From positions 176,434 to 240,433 of the forward strand of contig NZ_JAPSLI010000003.1 of assembly GCF_031180975.1 (NCBI RefSeq): 64,000 nucleotides of DNA. Direction: 5' to 3'. The DNA comes from Microbacterium sp. GTDB taxonomy: Bacteria > Actinomycetota > Actinomycetes > Actinomycetales > Microbacteriaceae. The first letter of the stretch is position 1; every line of letters starts with the position of its first letter. This document shows positions 46,782 to 56,831 of the stretch, piece by piece. Both the position numbers and the translations under genes were made by a program. The notes beneath the pieces are model-generated. The model saw only the letters and a list, made by a program, of their open reading frames with translations, had not been told where the DNA came from and ran no database searches.

Positions 46782-49700
46782 ATGACCTACCCCCGCCCTT
46801 CGACAAGCTCAGGGACCCAGCAAGGCGCCTCTTTCGGACCTGGCGCCGTCACGCCCAGCCCGCGTTTCCCCGAGATCGAGCGCGAGGTGCTCGAGTTCTG
46901 GAAGGCCGACGACACCTTCCGAGCATCGATCGCGCAGCGCGAGGACGCGGAGGAGTGGGTCTTCTACGACGGCCCGCCGTTCGCGAACGGCCTGCCGCAC
47001 TACGGTCACCTGCTGACCGGCTACGCCAAGGACGTCTTCCCACGCTTCCAGACCATGCTCGGCAAGAAGGTGGACCGCGTCTTCGGCTGGGACACGCATG
47101 GCCTTCCGGCTGAGCTGGAGGCGATGAAGCAGCTCGGGATCACCGAGAAGAGCGAGATCGAAGAGATGGGCATCGACGTCTTCAACGCGAAGGCGCGCGG
47201 CTCGGTGCTCGCGTACACCCGCGAATGGGAGGACTACGTCACCCGTCAGGCGCGCTGGGTCGACTTCGAGCGCGGCTACAAGACGCTCGACCTCGGCTAC
47301 ATGGAGAGCGTGCTGTGGGCGTTCAAGACGCTGTTCGACAAGGGCCTCGCCTACGAGGGCTATCGGGTGCTGCCGTACTGCTGGCGCGACGAGACCCCGC
47401 TGTCGGCGCACGAACTGCGCATGGACGACGACGTGTACCAGATGCGCCAGGACCCGTCGGTCACCGTGGCCTTCCCGCTCACCGGCGAGCGCGCGCAGGC
47501 ACTCGGCCTCGACGGCGTCCGGGCGCTGGCCTGGACCACCACGCCGTGGACGCTCCCGACGAACCTCGCGCTGGCGGTCGGCCCCGACATCGAGTACGTC
47601 GTCGTCCCGGCCGGCCCGAATGGCGCGTCGGATGCCGCCGGCGCTTCGACCGGCTCAGCGACTCAGCAGGGCGAGGGCCGCTATCTTCTCGCCCGCGAGC
47701 TCCTGGGCGGCTACGCCAAGGATCTCGGCTACGACAGCGCCGAGGAGGCGCTCGCCGCCGTCGAGGCGACGCACCGCGGTGCCGCACTCGCCGACGTCGA
47801 GTACGAGCGGCTGTTCGACTACTACGCGGACACCGAGACATGGGGCACGCAGAACGCGTGGCGGATCCTCGTCGACGACTACGTCACCACCGGCGACGGC
47901 ACCGGCATCGTCCACCAGGCGCCCGCCTACGGTGAGGACGACCAGCGGATCACGGGCGCCGCCGGCATCCCGACCATCATCTCCCTCGACGACGGCGGCC
48001 GCTTCCTGCCGCAGGTGACCGACGTCGCCGGCGAGCTGTGGATGGACGCGAACACGCCGCTCGTCCGACTGATCCGCAACGCGGGGCGCCTGCTGCGCCT
48101 GCAGAGCTACGAGCACTCCTACCCGCACTGCTGGCGGTGCCGGAACCCTCTGATCTACAAGGCCGTGTCGAGCTGGTTCATCCGGGTCACCGACATCAAG
48201 GACGACCTGCTCGCCAACAACGAGCGGATCACCTGGGTGCCCGACAACGTCAAGCACGGCCAGTTCGGCAAGTGGCTCGAGGGTGCGCGTGACTGGTCGA
48301 TCAGCCGCAACCGGTACTGGGGATCGCCCATCCCGGTGTGGAAGAGCGACGACCCCGAGCACCCGCGTATCGACGTGTACGGCTCACTGGAGGAGCTCGA
48401 GCGCGACTTCGGCATCCTGCCGCGCAACCCGGAAGGCGAGGTGGACCTGCACCGCCCCTACATCGATTCGCTCACGCGTCCCAACCCGGACGATCCCACC
48501 GGCAAGAGCACGATGCGCCGCATCGAGGACGTCTTCGACGTGTGGTTCGACTCGGGATCGATGCCGTACGCCCAGGTGCACTACCCGTTCGAGAACCAGG
48601 AGTGGTTCGACACCCACGCCCCGGCGGACTTCATCGTGGAGTACATCGGTCAGACCCGCGGCTGGTTCTACGTGATGCACGTGCTGTCGACCGCCCTGTT
48701 CGACCGCCCGGCGTTCACGGGCGTCAGCTGCCACGGCATCGTGCTGGGCAACGACGGCTACAAGATGTCGAAGTCGCTGCGCAACTACCCGGACGTCTCC
48801 GAGGTGTTCGATCGCGACGGCTCCGACGCGATGCGTTGGTTCCTGATGTCGAGCTCAGTGCTGCGCGGCGGCAACCTCGCCGTGACCGAGGAGGGCATCC
48901 GCGCCGGCGTGCGCGAGTTCATCCTGCCGCTGTGGAACTCGTGGTACTTCTTCGCCACTTACGCGAATGCCGCCACCGGCGCCCCGGTCGTTGAGCGAGC
49001 GGAGCGAGACGAAACGCCCGGCTACGAGGCGCAGTGGCGCACCGACTCCACCGACGTGCTGGACCGCTACATCCTGGCCCGCACCGGCGACCTCGTCCGC
49101 GAGGTGCGCGCGGACCTGGAGGGCCTCGACTCGACGACCGCCTCCGCGCGCCTGCGGGACTTCGTGGAGGTGCTCACCAACTGGTACATCCGCCGCTCCC
49201 GCGACCGGTTCTGGACCGGCGTGTCTGACGACCCGAAGAGCCGGGAGTGCTTCGACACGCTGTACACCGTGCTCGAAACCCTCACCCGTGTGGCCGCGCC
49301 GCTGGTGCCGCTGATCAGCGAGCACGTCTGGCAGGGGCTGACCGGCGAGCGCAGCGTGCACCTCACCGACTGGCCCGACGCCGACGCGTTCCCCGCCGCC
49401 GACGACGTGCGCGACGCGATGGATGCCGTCCGTGAGCTGTCCAGCGTGGGCAACGCACTGCGCAAGAAGGAGAAGCTGCGAGTCCGCTTGCCGCTCGCGC
49501 GGCTCACCGTGGTGTCGCCCCTCGCCGCCGACCTGGCGCAGTTCGAGGACATCCTCCGCGAGGAGCTCAATGTGAAGACCGTTGAGCTGGTGCCGCTGAC
49601 CGACACCTCCGCCGCGGAGTACGGCATCAGCCACCGGCTCAGCGTGAACGCGCGCGCCGCCGGCCCTCGCCTCGGCAAGGAGGTGCAGCGCGTCATCCGC

Positions 49701-50219
49701 GCGGCCAAGGAGGGTTTCTGGACCGAGGAGAACGGCGTGGTGACCGCCGACGGCGTCGTGCTCGAACCCAGCGAGTACGAGCTGGTGCTGGAGACCACCG
49801 GCCGCCCGGAGGGGGAGGCGCTCGCGCTCGTCCCGTCCGGCGGCTTCGTGCTGCTCGACACGGCGACCACGCCGGAGCTGGAGGCCGAGGGGCTGGCCCG
49901 CGACGTCATCCGCGCCGTGCAGGACACCCGCAAGAACGCCGGCTTCGACGTCAGCGACCGGATCCGCCTCGAACTGCGGTTCGATGACGCCGCCGACAGG
50001 GATGCTGTCGCCGCGGCCTTCGATGTCGCGGACGTCGCCGGTGAGACCCTCGCCCTCGAGCACCGGATCCTGGGCGCCGGTGAGGCGCTGGCGGATGCCG
50101 AGCACACCGCCGACATCGCCAAGGGGACCTATGCGAACCGTGGCGCCTTCACGGTCGCCGTGACGCGGCGCGGCGCTGCGGCGCCCGAGGCACTGAGCGA
50201 GCGGAGCGCGGCACTGTGA
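46782..50219 (+). CDS. ileS: Isoleucyl-tRNA synthetase
   Basis: IleS, 1145 residues, charges tRNA-Ile. HIGH-type motif in [18 protein letters not shown], editing-domain [24 protein letters not shown] in [18 protein letters not shown], anticodon-binding domain and a long C-terminal domain. ATG follows the T-box sequestering helix. Unusual: residues ~5-16 ([12 protein letters not shown]) and ~286-298 ([13 protein letters not shown]) are encoded by copies of an intergenic repeat, and [12 protein letters not shown] (about residues 736-747) comes from another repeat family. All three keep frame and avoid catalytic motifs. The last bases overlap folC (GTGA). Confidence 0.96.
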   Translation: MTYPRPSTSSGTQQGASFGPGAVTPSPRFPEIEREVLEFWKADDTFRASIAQREDAEEWVFYDGPPFANGLPHYGHLLTGYAKDVFPRFQTMLGKKVDRVFGWDTHGLPAELEAMKQLGITEKSEIEEMGIDVFNAKARGSVLAYTREWEDYVTRQARWVDFERGYKTLDLGYMESVLWAFKTLFDKGLAYEGYRVLPYCWRDETPLSAHELRMDDDVYQMRQDPSVTVAFPLTGERAQALGLDGVRALAWTTTPWTLPTNLALAVGPDIEYVVVPAGPNGASDAAGASTGSATQQGEGRYLLARELLGGYAKDLGYDSAEEALAAVEATHRGAALADVEYERLFDYYADTETWGTQNAWRILVDDYVTTGDGTGIVHQAPAYGEDDQRITGAAGIPTIISLDDGGRFLPQVTDVAGELWMDANTPLVRLIRNAGRLLRLQSYEHSYPHCWRCRNPLIYKAVSSWFIRVTDIKDDLLANNERITWVPDNVKHGQFGKWLEGARDWSISRNRYWGSPIPVWKSDDPEHPRIDVYGSLEELERDFGILPRNPEGEVDLHRPYIDSLTRPNPDDPTGKSTMRRIEDVFDVWFDSGSMPYAQVHYPFENQEWFDTHAPADFIVEYIGQTRGWFYVMHVLSTALFDRPAFTGVSCHGIVLGNDGYKMSKSLRNYPDVSEVFDRDGSDAMRWFLMSSSVLRGGNLAVTEEGIRAGVREFILPLWNSWYFFATYANAATGAPVVERAERDETPGYEAQWRTDSTDVLDRYILARTGDLVREVRADLEGLDSTTASARLRDFVEVLTNWYIRRSRDRFWTGVSDDPKSRECFDTLYTVLETLTRVAAPLVPLISEHVWQGLTGERSVHLTDWPDADAFPAADDVRDAMDAVRELSSVGNALRKKEKLRVRLPLARLTVVSPLAADLAQFEDILREELNVKTVELVPLTDTSAAEYGISHRLSVNARAAGPRLGKEVQRVIRAAKEGFWTEENGVVTADGVVLEPSEYELVLETTGRPEGEALALVPSGGFVLLDTATTPELEAEGLARDVIRAVQDTRKNAGFDVSDRIRLELRFDDAADRDAVAAAFDVADVAGETLALEHRILGAGEALADAEHTADIAKGTYANRGAFTVAVTRRGAAAPEALSERSAAL
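46796..46823 (+). repeat. Repeat copy 3, in frame at the ileS N-terminus
   Basis: CCCTTCGACAAGCTCAGGGA continuing CCCAGCAA; closely matches copy 2 including the flanking CCCARCAA. Encodes PSTSSGTQQ in the ileS frame. Confidence 0.85.
47642..47671 (+). repeat. Repeat copy 4, in frame inside ileS
   Basis: CGCTTCGACCGGCTCAGCGA continuing CTCAGCAGGG, a diverged copy. Encodes [10 protein letters not shown], i.e. the same reading frame of the repeat as copy 3. Confidence 0.75.
48984..49021 (-). repeat. Second repeat family inserted in ileS
   Basis: The reverse complement reads GCGTTTCGTCTCGCTCCGCT then CGCTCAACGACCGG. CTCGCTCAACGACCG is also present twice at 17000-17041. In ileS it encodes [12 protein letters not shown]. 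Confidence 0.7.
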
Positions 50220-51568
50220 GCGACGTGCAGCGAGCGGATGCCGTATACGACGCCCTGCTGGCCAGGGCGGGGGAGCGCTGGGTGCAGCCGCGCAAGGAGC
50301 GGGTCGCCCGCATCCTGACGCTGCTCGACGACCCGCAGCGCACCTACCGGGTGGTTCACATCACGGGGACCAACGGCAAGACGTCCACCGCCCGGATGAT
50401 CGAGAGCCTGTTGCGCGCCCACGGGCTGCGCACCGGGCTGTTCACCAGCCCGCACCTCAAGCGGTTCACCGAGCGGATCATGATCGACGGCGAGCCGATC
50501 GCGGATGCCGCGGTCGCCGACGCCTGGGACGAGATCGAGCCGTTCGTGTCGATCGTGGATGCCGAGCTGGAGGCCTCCGGCGAGGCGCCACTGACCTTCT
50601 TCGAGCTGCTCACCGTCCTGGCGTTCGTGGCAGCGGCCGACGCACCCGTCGACGTGCTCGTGCTCGAGGTCGGCATGGGCGGGTCGTGGGACTCGACGAA
50701 CACCGCCGACGGTGACGTCGCCGTGTTCGCCCCCATCGACCTGGACCACGCCGACCGCCTCGGCGACACGATCGAGGCCATCGCCGAGGTGAAGGCCGGG
50801 ATCATCAAGGACGGCGCCGCCGTCGTCTCCGCACAGCAGACGCCGGAGGCCGCCGCGGTGCTGCGCCGGGTGGCATCCGACCGCGACGCGACGATCGCGT
50901 TCGAGGGGGAGCAGTTCGGCCTCTCCGAGCAGAAGCTCGCCGTCGGTGGGCAGCTGCTCTCGATCCGCGGTCTCGCCGGCGACTACGCCGACGAGTACCT
51001 TCCGCTGTACGGCGCCCACCAGGGGCGCAACGCCGCCCTTGCGGTCGCCGCGGTGGAGTCGCTGATCGGCGGCGCATCGCAGCCGATCGCCGGTGACATC
51101 CTCGCGGAGGGCCTGCAGAACGCGACCTCGCCCGGTCGTCTGCAGCTGATCGGCATCTCGCCGACAGTGGTGGTGGATGCCGCGCACAACCCGCACGGCG
51201 CCGCGGCGCTGGCCCGCTCGCTCGGCGACAGCTTCGACTTCGACGAGTGGGGCCTCGTGCTCGGCGTACTCGCCGACAAGGACGCCGCCGGCATCCTCGA
51301 CGGCCTGCTGCCCGCCGTCACCGAGGTGTTCACCACCGCCCCCGGCTCGGACCGCGCCGCCGACGCCGACCTGGTCGCCGACCTCGTCGAACAGCGCGGC
51401 CGCCGCGCCACGGTCCACGAGTCGCTCGCCGAGGCCGCGGATGCCGCACGCGAATGGGCCGCGGCCTCCGACCGCCGCGCCGTCATCATCGCGGGCTCGA
51501 TCGTGCTCGCCGGGGAGGCGCTGCTGCTCGCCGAGGACGAGGACTGGAAGAGCGGGTGGCGCGGATGA
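50216..51568 (+). CDS. folC: Folylpolyglutamate synthase / dihydrofolate synthase
   Basis: FolC, 450 residues, adds glutamate to dihydropteroate and folates. Mur-ligase fold: P-loop [46 protein letters not shown], and the C-terminal domain [22 protein letters not shown] at 50216 overlaps the ileS stop by four bases. Followed by the DUF4233 gene and ndk, the standard actinobacterial order. Confidence 0.95.
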   Translation: MSDVQRADAVYDALLARAGERWVQPRKERVARILTLLDDPQRTYRVVHITGTNGKTSTARMIESLLRAHGLRTGLFTSPHLKRFTERIMIDGEPIADAAVADAWDEIEPFVSIVDAELEASGEAPLTFFELLTVLAFVAAADAPVDVLVLEVGMGGSWDSTNTADGDVAVFAPIDLDHADRLGDTIEAIAEVKAGIIKDGAAVVSAQQTPEAAAVLRRVASDRDATIAFEGEQFGLSEQKLAVGGQLLSIRGLAGDYADEYLPLYGAHQGRNAALAVAAVESLIGGASQPIAGDILAEGLQNATSPGRLQLIGISPTVVVDAAHNPHGAAALARSLGDSFDFDEWGLVLGVLADKDAAGILDGLLPAVTEVFTTAPGSDRAADADLVADLVEQRGRRATVHESLAEAADAAREWAAASDRRAVIIAGSIVLAGEALLLAEDEDWKSGWRG

Positions 51569-51960
51569 GCGCCCGCGCTCGCGGGACGCGAACCCTGGCG
51601 CAGAAGCTCGGCGCCATCGTGCTCGGGTTCGAGGCGATCGTCGTGATCCTCGCCGGCCTCACGATCTACGGGCTGCGGGCACTGCCCGACGGCATCCCGC
51701 AGTGGTGGGCGATCGCCGGGGGCGCCCTCGTCGCGGTGGCGATGGTCGCCGTCGCCGGCGCGATCGCGCGGCCGTGGGCCGTTCCGGCCGGCTGGGCGCT
51801 GCAGGCCGTGGTGCTCGCGGGGGCGTTCCTCGAACCGGCGATCGCCTTCGTCGCGCTGATTTTCGGCGGCATGTGGGCGTATGCGACGATCGTGGGGGCC
51901 CGGATCGACCGACGAGGTCCCGCCGGGACCACGCCCGACACTCAGACAGAGAGCGAATGA
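51565..51960 (+). CDS. DUF4233 membrane protein
   Basis: A 131-residue four-helix membrane protein (LGAIVLGFEAIVVILAGLTI; WWAIAGGALVAVAMVAVAGA; IAFVALIFGGMWAYATIVG). DUF4233 proteins occur in actinobacteria between folC and ndk, as here; function unknown. ATGA overlap with folC. Confidence 0.85.
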   Translation: MSARARGTRTLAQKLGAIVLGFEAIVVILAGLTIYGLRALPDGIPQWWAIAGGALVAVAMVAVAGAIARPWAVPAGWALQAVVLAGAFLEPAIAFVALIFGGMWAYATIVGARIDRRGPAGTTPDTQTESE

Positions 51961-51961
51961 C

Positions 51962-52378
51962 ATGGCCACTGAAGAAACCCTCGTCCTCGTCAAGCCGGAC
52001 GGCGTCGCACGCGGCCTGACCGGCGCCATCCTCGCCCGCATCGAGGCCAAGGGCTACGCCCTCGTCGACATCCGTCTGGTCGAGCCCGACCGCGACCTGC
52101 TCGCCGCGCACTACGCCGAGCACGAGGGCAAGCCGTTCTACGAGCCGCTCATCGAGTTCATGATGTCGGGACCCTCGGTCGCGATCCGCCTCGCCGGCAA
52201 CCGCGTCATCGAGGGCTTCCGCTCGCTCGCAGGCACCACCGACCCGACCACCGCCGCCCCCGGCACCATCCGCGGCGACTTCGGCCGCGACTGGGGTCTC
52301 AAGGTGCAGCAGAACCTCGTGCACGGCTCGGACAGCCCGGAGTCGGCCGCCCGCGAGCTCGGCATCTGGTTCGCCTGA
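51962..52378 (+). CDS. ndk: Nucleoside diphosphate kinase
   Basis: Ndk, 138 residues, transfers the gamma phosphate between nucleoside tri- and diphosphates. N-terminal ETLVLVKPDGVARGL and catalytic-His segment FGRDWGLKVQQNLVHGSDSP; in most Ndk the active site reads NxxHGSDS, here NLVHGSDS. One base after the DUF4233 stop codon. Tail-to-tail with the VKOR gene. Confidence 0.96.
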   Translation: MATEETLVLVKPDGVARGLTGAILARIEAKGYALVDIRLVEPDRDLLAAHYAEHEGKPFYEPLIEFMMSGPSVAIRLAGNRVIEGFRSLAGTTDPTTAAPGTIRGDFGRDWGLKVQQNLVHGSDSPESAARELGIWFA

Positions 52379-52399
52379 TCCGGCGTCGGGTCGCCGGCG

Positions 52400-53011
52400 T
52401 CAGAACACGAGGCCGGCGACCTCGCCGAGCAGATCGAGCCCGGCCAGCTGCGCCATCGCCACGATGACCGCGTAGGCGAGGATCGTCGCCAGCGGCACCC
52501 AGACCATCATTCGTCCGGCCCGCTCGCGTGCGGCGGCCGAGCGCGCCAGTGTGCCGTTGCGCATGAGATGCACGACGGTCGCGAAGAAGGTCGGGATCGT
52601 CACCGCCCACGTGGCCATGCACCACGGGCACAGCACCGCCAGCACGTAGATGCTCTGGCCGATGAGCCAGCACACGAATACGAACGCACCGCTCACACCC
52701 AGACCGAACAGGCCCCAGAACCACCGCGGGAACCGGGTTCCGGCGAGCACCGCGACGCCCATGACCAGCACGGCCATCCACCCCGTGACACCGAGGATCG
52801 GGTTGGGGAAGCCGAACACCTCGCCCTGCCACGAACCGAGGTTCTTGTCGCACTGCAGCATGACGCTGACGAAGCAGCTGGTGGTCTCGCCGGGATTCTC
52901 CAGCAGGAAGAACTTCTCGAGGGTGAGCTGGAACGCCGCCCACCAGCCCACCACCGCCGCCACGACGAGCCAGATCCCATAGCCGACGTGACGAGTGCGC
53001 TGCGTGGTCAT
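52400..53011 (-). CDS. Vitamin K epoxide reductase (VKOR)-family protein
   Basis: A 203-residue membrane protein with about five helices. Redox cysteines: SCFVSVMLQC in the first periplasmic loop and the CPWC active site in VLAVLCPWCMATW. Bacterial VKOR reoxidises DsbA-like proteins with quinone, supporting disulfide formation in secreted proteins. ATG at 53011 is supported by CATAAT (53023-53018 on this strand) at leaderless distance; a frame open further upstream is rejected. Confidence 0.92.
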   Translation of the reverse strand: MTTQRTRHVGYGIWLVVAAVVGWWAAFQLTLEKFFLLENPGETTSCFVSVMLQCDKNLGSWQGEVFGFPNPILGVTGWMAVLVMGVAVLAGTRFPRWFWGLFGLGVSGAFVFVCWLIGQSIYVLAVLCPWCMATWAVTIPTFFATVVHLMRNGTLARSAAARERAGRMMVWVPLATILAYAVIVAMAQLAGLDLLGEVAGLVF

Positions 53012-53023
53012 GGCGCGATTATG
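53011..53023 (-). promoter_or_regulatory. VKOR leaderless promoter -10 (CATAAT) and start
   Basis: Minus strand: CATAAT (53023-53018), CGCGCC, ATG at 53011. Same geometry as the other leaderless starts. Confidence 0.5.
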
Positions 53024-53099
53024 CCAACGGAATCTATGCGGCTCTGGTGAGGTGCGACCCGCGCGCCGCGGGGCGGATGCCGCGCCGGAGGCGACGAGG

Positions 53100-53282
53100 T
53101 GCGATAATGGCAGGAGATGCCGTCGTGACGTGTCGCGACACGCATCGATCAGACTTCGGGGCCGGACGCCCCATGCGGTCACGGCCACTGAGCAGACCGC
53201 AGGCCGATTGAGTTCGCGGTCGCAGTTTCACCGCACGAGTTTTCGCGGAGCACACGATGCCCGCGCAGGGAGCTAGCCAGAG
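53100..53282 (+). promoter_or_regulatory. RNase E/G promoter (TGCGATAAT) and long 5' leader
   Basis: Extended -10 TGCGATAAT (53100-53108) gives a start near 53115 and an untranslated leader of about 168 bases, the longest for a housekeeping gene here apart from the ileS T-box. In E. coli the rne leader mediates autoregulation by RNase E; a similar role is possible but unproven. Confidence 0.45.
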
Positions 53283-55724
53283 ATGGCCGATGAGAACGAT
53301 GACAACAACACCCCGACCCTCGACGCGACTCCGGAGCACCCGGTAGTCGAGCAGGACGCCGCACCGGCGCCTGTCGCCGAGGCCGAGCAGCCCGAGACCG
53401 AGCAGCCTGCGGGCCAGCAGTCCGACGCGGCACAGCCTGCTGAACAGCAGGAGCTCGCGGCCGCCGAGGCGACGGCCGATGAGACCCGCGGCGACGAGCC
53501 GGAAACAGCGGCACCGGCATCCGAACCGTCGACTGAGCCGGATCAGTCGGCCGAGCCCGAGCCCGAGCCCGAGCCGGCACCCGAGCCCGAATCCGAACCC
53601 GAGCCGGCACCCGCGTCGGAGCAGCCGATCGACTCCGAGCAGGCCGAGCCGCAGCCGGTCACCGCAGTGAGCCTGGGCCTCCTCCCCGAGGTGTTCGTCT
53701 CGAAGGTGTCCACCCAGCTGCACTTCTACGCACCCGAGATCGTGCCGCTGCCGGCACGCACCCGTCGTGACCAGGACGACGAGGACGATCGGGGCGCCTC
53801 CGGTCGCCGCGGTCGCCGCCGTCGCGGTGGCGATGACGACGTCCGGGACGAGCCCCGACAGCGTCAGCGCACCGTCGAGTACATCACCGAGCCGAAGGCG
53901 ATCAAGGGCTCCACGCGCCTCGAGGCGAAGAAGCAGCGCCGTCGCGACGGCCGCGACGCCGGCCGTCGCCGTCCGGTGGTCACCGAGGCCGAGTTCCTGG
54001 CCCGCCGCGAGGCGGTCGACCGCATGATGGTCGTCCGCTCGAAGAACGGCCGCACCCAGATCGGCGTGCTCGAGGACAACGTGCTCGTCGAGCACTACGT
54101 CGCGCGCAACCAGGACGCCTCCCTCATCGGCAACGTGTACCTCGGCCGAGTGCAGAACGTGCTTCCCAGCATGGAGGCGGCGTTCGTCGACATCGGCCGC
54201 GGCCGCAACGCCGTGCTGTACTCCGGCGAGGTGGACTGGGACGGTGTGGAGACCGGCAACCAGCCGCGGCGCATCGAACTCGCCCTCAAGCCCGGCGACC
54301 GCGTGCTCGTGCAGGTCACCAAGGACCCGGTCGGTCACAAGGGTGCCCGTCTGACCAGCCAGATCTCCCTCCCCGGCCGCTACCTGGTGTACGTGCCCGG
54401 CGGGTCGATGAACGGCATCTCCCGCAAGCTCCCAGACAACGAGCGCGCGCGCCTCAAGCGCATCCTCAAGGAGGTGCTGCCGGAATCCTCCGGCGTCATC
54501 GTGCGCACCGCCGCCGAGGGTGCCACCGAGGAGCAGCTGACCCGCGACGTGCAGCGCCTCACCGCCCAGTGGGAGCACATCCAGAAGCAGGTGCAGTCGC
54601 AGCAGGCTCCCGCGCTGCTGCACGCCGAGCCCGACCTGCTGGTCAAGATCGTCCGTGACGTCTTCAACGAGGACTTCACGAAGATGCTCATCCAGGGCGA
54701 CGATGCGCAGCGCACCATCCGCGCCTACCTCGAGAGCGTCGCCCCCGACCTGCTCGAGCGCGTCGAGACGTACACTGACGAGGTCGACCCGTTCGACGCG
54801 TTCCGCATCACCGAGCAGATCGAGAAGGCCCTCGATCGCAAGGTGTGGCTGCCCTCGGGCGGCTCGCTGGTCATCGACCGCACCGAGGCGATGACCGTCG
54901 TGGACGTCAACACCGGCAAGTTCGTCGGCTCCGGCGGAAACCTCGAGGAGACCGTCACCAAGAACAACCTCGAAGCGGCGGAGGAGATCGTCCGCCAGCT
55001 GCGGCTGCGAGACATCGGCGGCATCATCGTCGTCGACTTCATCGACATGGTGCTGGAGTCCAACCGCGACCTCGTGCTGCGTCGTCTCGTCGAGTGCCTC
55101 AGCCGCGACCGCACCAAGCACCAGGTCGCCGAGGTCACCTCGCTCGGGCTCGTGCAGATGACCCGCAAGAAGCTCGGCCTCGGGCTGCTGGAGACGTTCA
55201 GCGAGCCGTGCGAGGTGTGCGCGGGCCGCGGTGTCATCGTGCACCACGACCCGGTCGTCAAGCACCGCAACGGCGGCTCCTCCGGCGGTCAGCGCCGCCC
55301 GCGCGGCAATGGCGCGCCGCCGGTCGCCCCGCAGACGCCGGCACCCGTGAACGGGGTCACCCACAGCATCCCCGAGGGGGCGAAGACCGCCCTCGCGCAG
55401 ATCGCCGCCTCCACGATCCTCCCGACCGCCGGCGAGCCCGCGGTCACGGTTGAGGCGCCCGAACCCGAGCGCCCCAAGAAGGCGCGCAAGAAGCGCGGCG
55501 ACCGCAGGGCACCCAAGACCGAGGCCGAGCAGCTGCTCGACTCCGTGCTCGACGCGCTACCCGAGCCGAAGGCCCCCGGCCAGGGGCGCAACCGCCGGCG
55601 CGTGTCCACCGCGGCGCTCACCGGCACCCCGATCGTCCGCCCGGAGCAGTCCGTGCCGGTCACCGGACCGCTGACCGAGTCAGAGCGGGCGGCGACGCTC
55701 CCTGGCCTTGACGCGGAGTCCTGA
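53283..55724 (+). CDS. rne: Ribonuclease E/G
   Basis: An 813-residue RNase E/G family endoribonuclease, central to RNA turnover and rRNA processing. The first ~130 residues are acidic low complexity with an EP-rich run; the S1 RNA-binding domain follows (SLIGNVYLGRVQNVLPSMEA, FVDIGRGRNAVLYSG), then the DNase I-like catalytic domain with MTVVDVNTGKFVGSG and IIVVDFIDM (metal-binding aspartates) and the zinc-link CEVCAGRG. The C-terminal ~170 residues are Pro/Ala/Arg-rich. The catalytic core lies centrally, as in Mycobacterium and Streptomyces enzymes. The 3' end overlaps the opposing DUF4031 gene by 45 bases. Confidence 0.94.
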   Translation: MADENDDNNTPTLDATPEHPVVEQDAAPAPVAEAEQPETEQPAGQQSDAAQPAEQQELAAAEATADETRGDEPETAAPASEPSTEPDQSAEPEPEPEPAPEPESEPEPAPASEQPIDSEQAEPQPVTAVSLGLLPEVFVSKVSTQLHFYAPEIVPLPARTRRDQDDEDDRGASGRRGRRRRGGDDDVRDEPRQRQRTVEYITEPKAIKGSTRLEAKKQRRRDGRDAGRRRPVVTEAEFLARREAVDRMMVVRSKNGRTQIGVLEDNVLVEHYVARNQDASLIGNVYLGRVQNVLPSMEAAFVDIGRGRNAVLYSGEVDWDGVETGNQPRRIELALKPGDRVLVQVTKDPVGHKGARLTSQISLPGRYLVYVPGGSMNGISRKLPDNERARLKRILKEVLPESSGVIVRTAAEGATEEQLTRDVQRLTAQWEHIQKQVQSQQAPALLHAEPDLLVKIVRDVFNEDFTKMLIQGDDAQRTIRAYLESVAPDLLERVETYTDEVDPFDAFRITEQIEKALDRKVWLPSGGSLVIDRTEAMTVVDVNTGKFVGSGGNLEETVTKNNLEAAEEIVRQLRLRDIGGIIVVDFIDMVLESNRDLVLRRLVECLSRDRTKHQVAEVTSLGLVQMTRKKLGLGLLETFSEPCEVCAGRGVIVHHDPVVKHRNGGSSGGQRRPRGNGAPPVAPQTPAPVNGVTHSIPEGAKTALAQIAASTILPTAGEPAVTVEAPEPERPKKARKKRGDRRAPKTEAEQLLDSVLDALPEPKAPGQGRNRRRVSTAALTGTPIVRPEQSVPVTGPLTESERAATLPGLDAES

Positions 55725-55955
55725 GCCGATCAGACGCCTGACCAGCTCCTTGCCGCCGACGTGCTCAGCGCCGGCGGCAAGGAGCGCCGGCAGCATGTCC
55801 GCCGGAACGTCGTAATGATCCCGATCGAACGCGCGCGCCGGGACGTTCTGCGCGGCCGCGAACGCGTGCAGCTCGTCCAGGCTGGTGTCGCTCACCAGAT
55901 GCGCCCACAGCCGGCCGTGCGCGGGCCACAGCGGATCGTCGACGAGAACGGCCAT
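55680..55955 (-). CDS. DUF4031 domain protein
   Basis: A 91-residue protein of family DUF4031: VDDPLWPAHGRLWAHLVSD, LHAFAAAQNVPARAFDRDHY, DVPADMLPALLAAGAEHV. Function unknown. ATG at 55955 has TAAGAT (55967-55962) at leaderless distance. It converges on the RNase E/G gene with a 45-base overlap of coding ends. Confidence 0.85.
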   Translation of the reverse strand: MAVLVDDPLWPAHGRLWAHLVSDTSLDELHAFAAAQNVPARAFDRDHYDVPADMLPALLAAGAEHVGGKELVRRLIGSGLRVKARERRRPL

Positions 55956-55967
55956 GCCGCGATCTTA
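55955..55967 (-). promoter_or_regulatory. DUF4031 leaderless promoter -10 (TAAGAT) and start
   Basis: Minus strand: TAAGAT (55967-55962), CGCGGC, ATG at 55955. Confidence 0.5.
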
Positions 55968-55985
55968 GGCGGGAGCCGTGTCGCT

Positions 55986-56014
55986 TTGCGGCATCGCCCC
56001 GCATCCGGTAAAGT
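55986..56014 (+). promoter_or_regulatory. rplU-rpmA promoter
   Basis: TTGCGG (55986-55991), 17-base spacer, TAAAGT (56009-56014). It gives a ~140-base leader before rplU, long enough for a ribosomal-protein leader, but no known leader motif was identified. Confidence 0.5.
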
Positions 56015-56159
56015 TGTCCTTTGGTGCGCGACCCCTGTCGTCCCGTCGGTCGGGCAGGAGAAGCCTTGCGTCCGCACCCGTCGCCCCGCGACGACGCAAG
56101 CAACAGTCTTCCCGTGAGATTCCCGGAGCCGACGTGCTCCCCAACGAAACAGGTATGAA

Positions 56160-56468
56160 GTGGTTTACGCAGTAGTGCGCGCCGGTGGCCGGCAGGAGAA
56201 GGTCGAGGTCGGCACGATCGTTCAGCTCGACCGTGTTCAGGCTGCCCAGGGCGAGAAGATCGAGCTTCCCGCCGTGCTTCTCGTCGACGGTGCCACGGTG
56301 ACCACCGACGCCGACAAGCTGGCGAAGGTCAAGGTCACCGCCGAGGTCCTCGGCGACCTCCGCGGCCCGAAGATCATCATCCAGAAGTACAAGAACAAGA
56401 CCGGCTACAAGAAGCGTCAGGGCCACCGCCAGGAGCTCACGCGCGTCAAGATCACCGGCATCAAGTAA
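56160..56468 (+). CDS. rplU: 50S ribosomal protein L21
   Basis: L21, 102 residues. Start [20 protein letters not shown], then [16 protein letters not shown] and the conserved end [23 protein letters not shown] start at 56160. Operon rplU-rpmA, with obgE beyond a hairpin. Confidence 0.96.
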   Translation: MVYAVVRAGGRQEKVEVGTIVQLDRVQAAQGEKIELPAVLLVDGATVTTDADKLAKVKVTAEVLGDLRGPKIIIQKYKNKTGYKKRQGHRQELTRVKITGIK

Positions 56469-56489
56469 GCACGGAAGAGGCCCCAGGAC

Positions 56490-56747
56490 ATGGCACACAA
56501 AAAGGGAGCGAGCTCGACCCGCAACGGTCGTGACTCCAATGCACAGCGACTCGGCGTGAAGCGCTTCGGCGGCCAGACCGTCAACGCCGGCGAGATCCTC
56601 GTCCGTCAGCGCGGCACGCACTTCCACCCCGGCGTGAACGTCGGCCGTGGTGGCGATGACACCCTGTTCGCCCTGGAGTCCGGCGCAGTGCAGTTCGGCA
56701 CCAAGGGCGGCCGCAAGGTCGTCAACATCGTCGCTGCCGCGCAGTAA
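56490..56747 (+). CDS. rpmA: 50S ribosomal protein L27
   Basis: L27, 85 residues. [20 protein letters not shown] is the canonical start without the cleaved extension found in some Firmicutes; [20 protein letters not shown] follows. Reaches the peptidyl-transferase centre. 21 bases after rplU. Confidence 0.97.
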   Translation: MAHKKGASSTRNGRDSNAQRLGVKRFGGQTVNAGEILVRQRGTHFHPGVNVGRGGDDTLFALESGAVQFGTKGGRKVVNIVAAAQ

Positions 56748-56760
56748 GCACAGCAGCATC

Positions 56761-56792
56761 CGGACGGGGCGGGCTTCGGCTCGCCCCGTCCG
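56761..56792 (+). terminator. Terminator after rpmA with UUCG tetraloop
   Basis: 14-bp stem (one G-U) closed by C(TTCG)G, 13 bases after the rpmA stop. A textbook stable hairpin; partial read-through may supply obgE. Confidence 0.75.
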
Positions 56793-56831
56793 CGTATCCG
56801 CGTCACACTCAGAAACCGAGGAAACCCCCGC

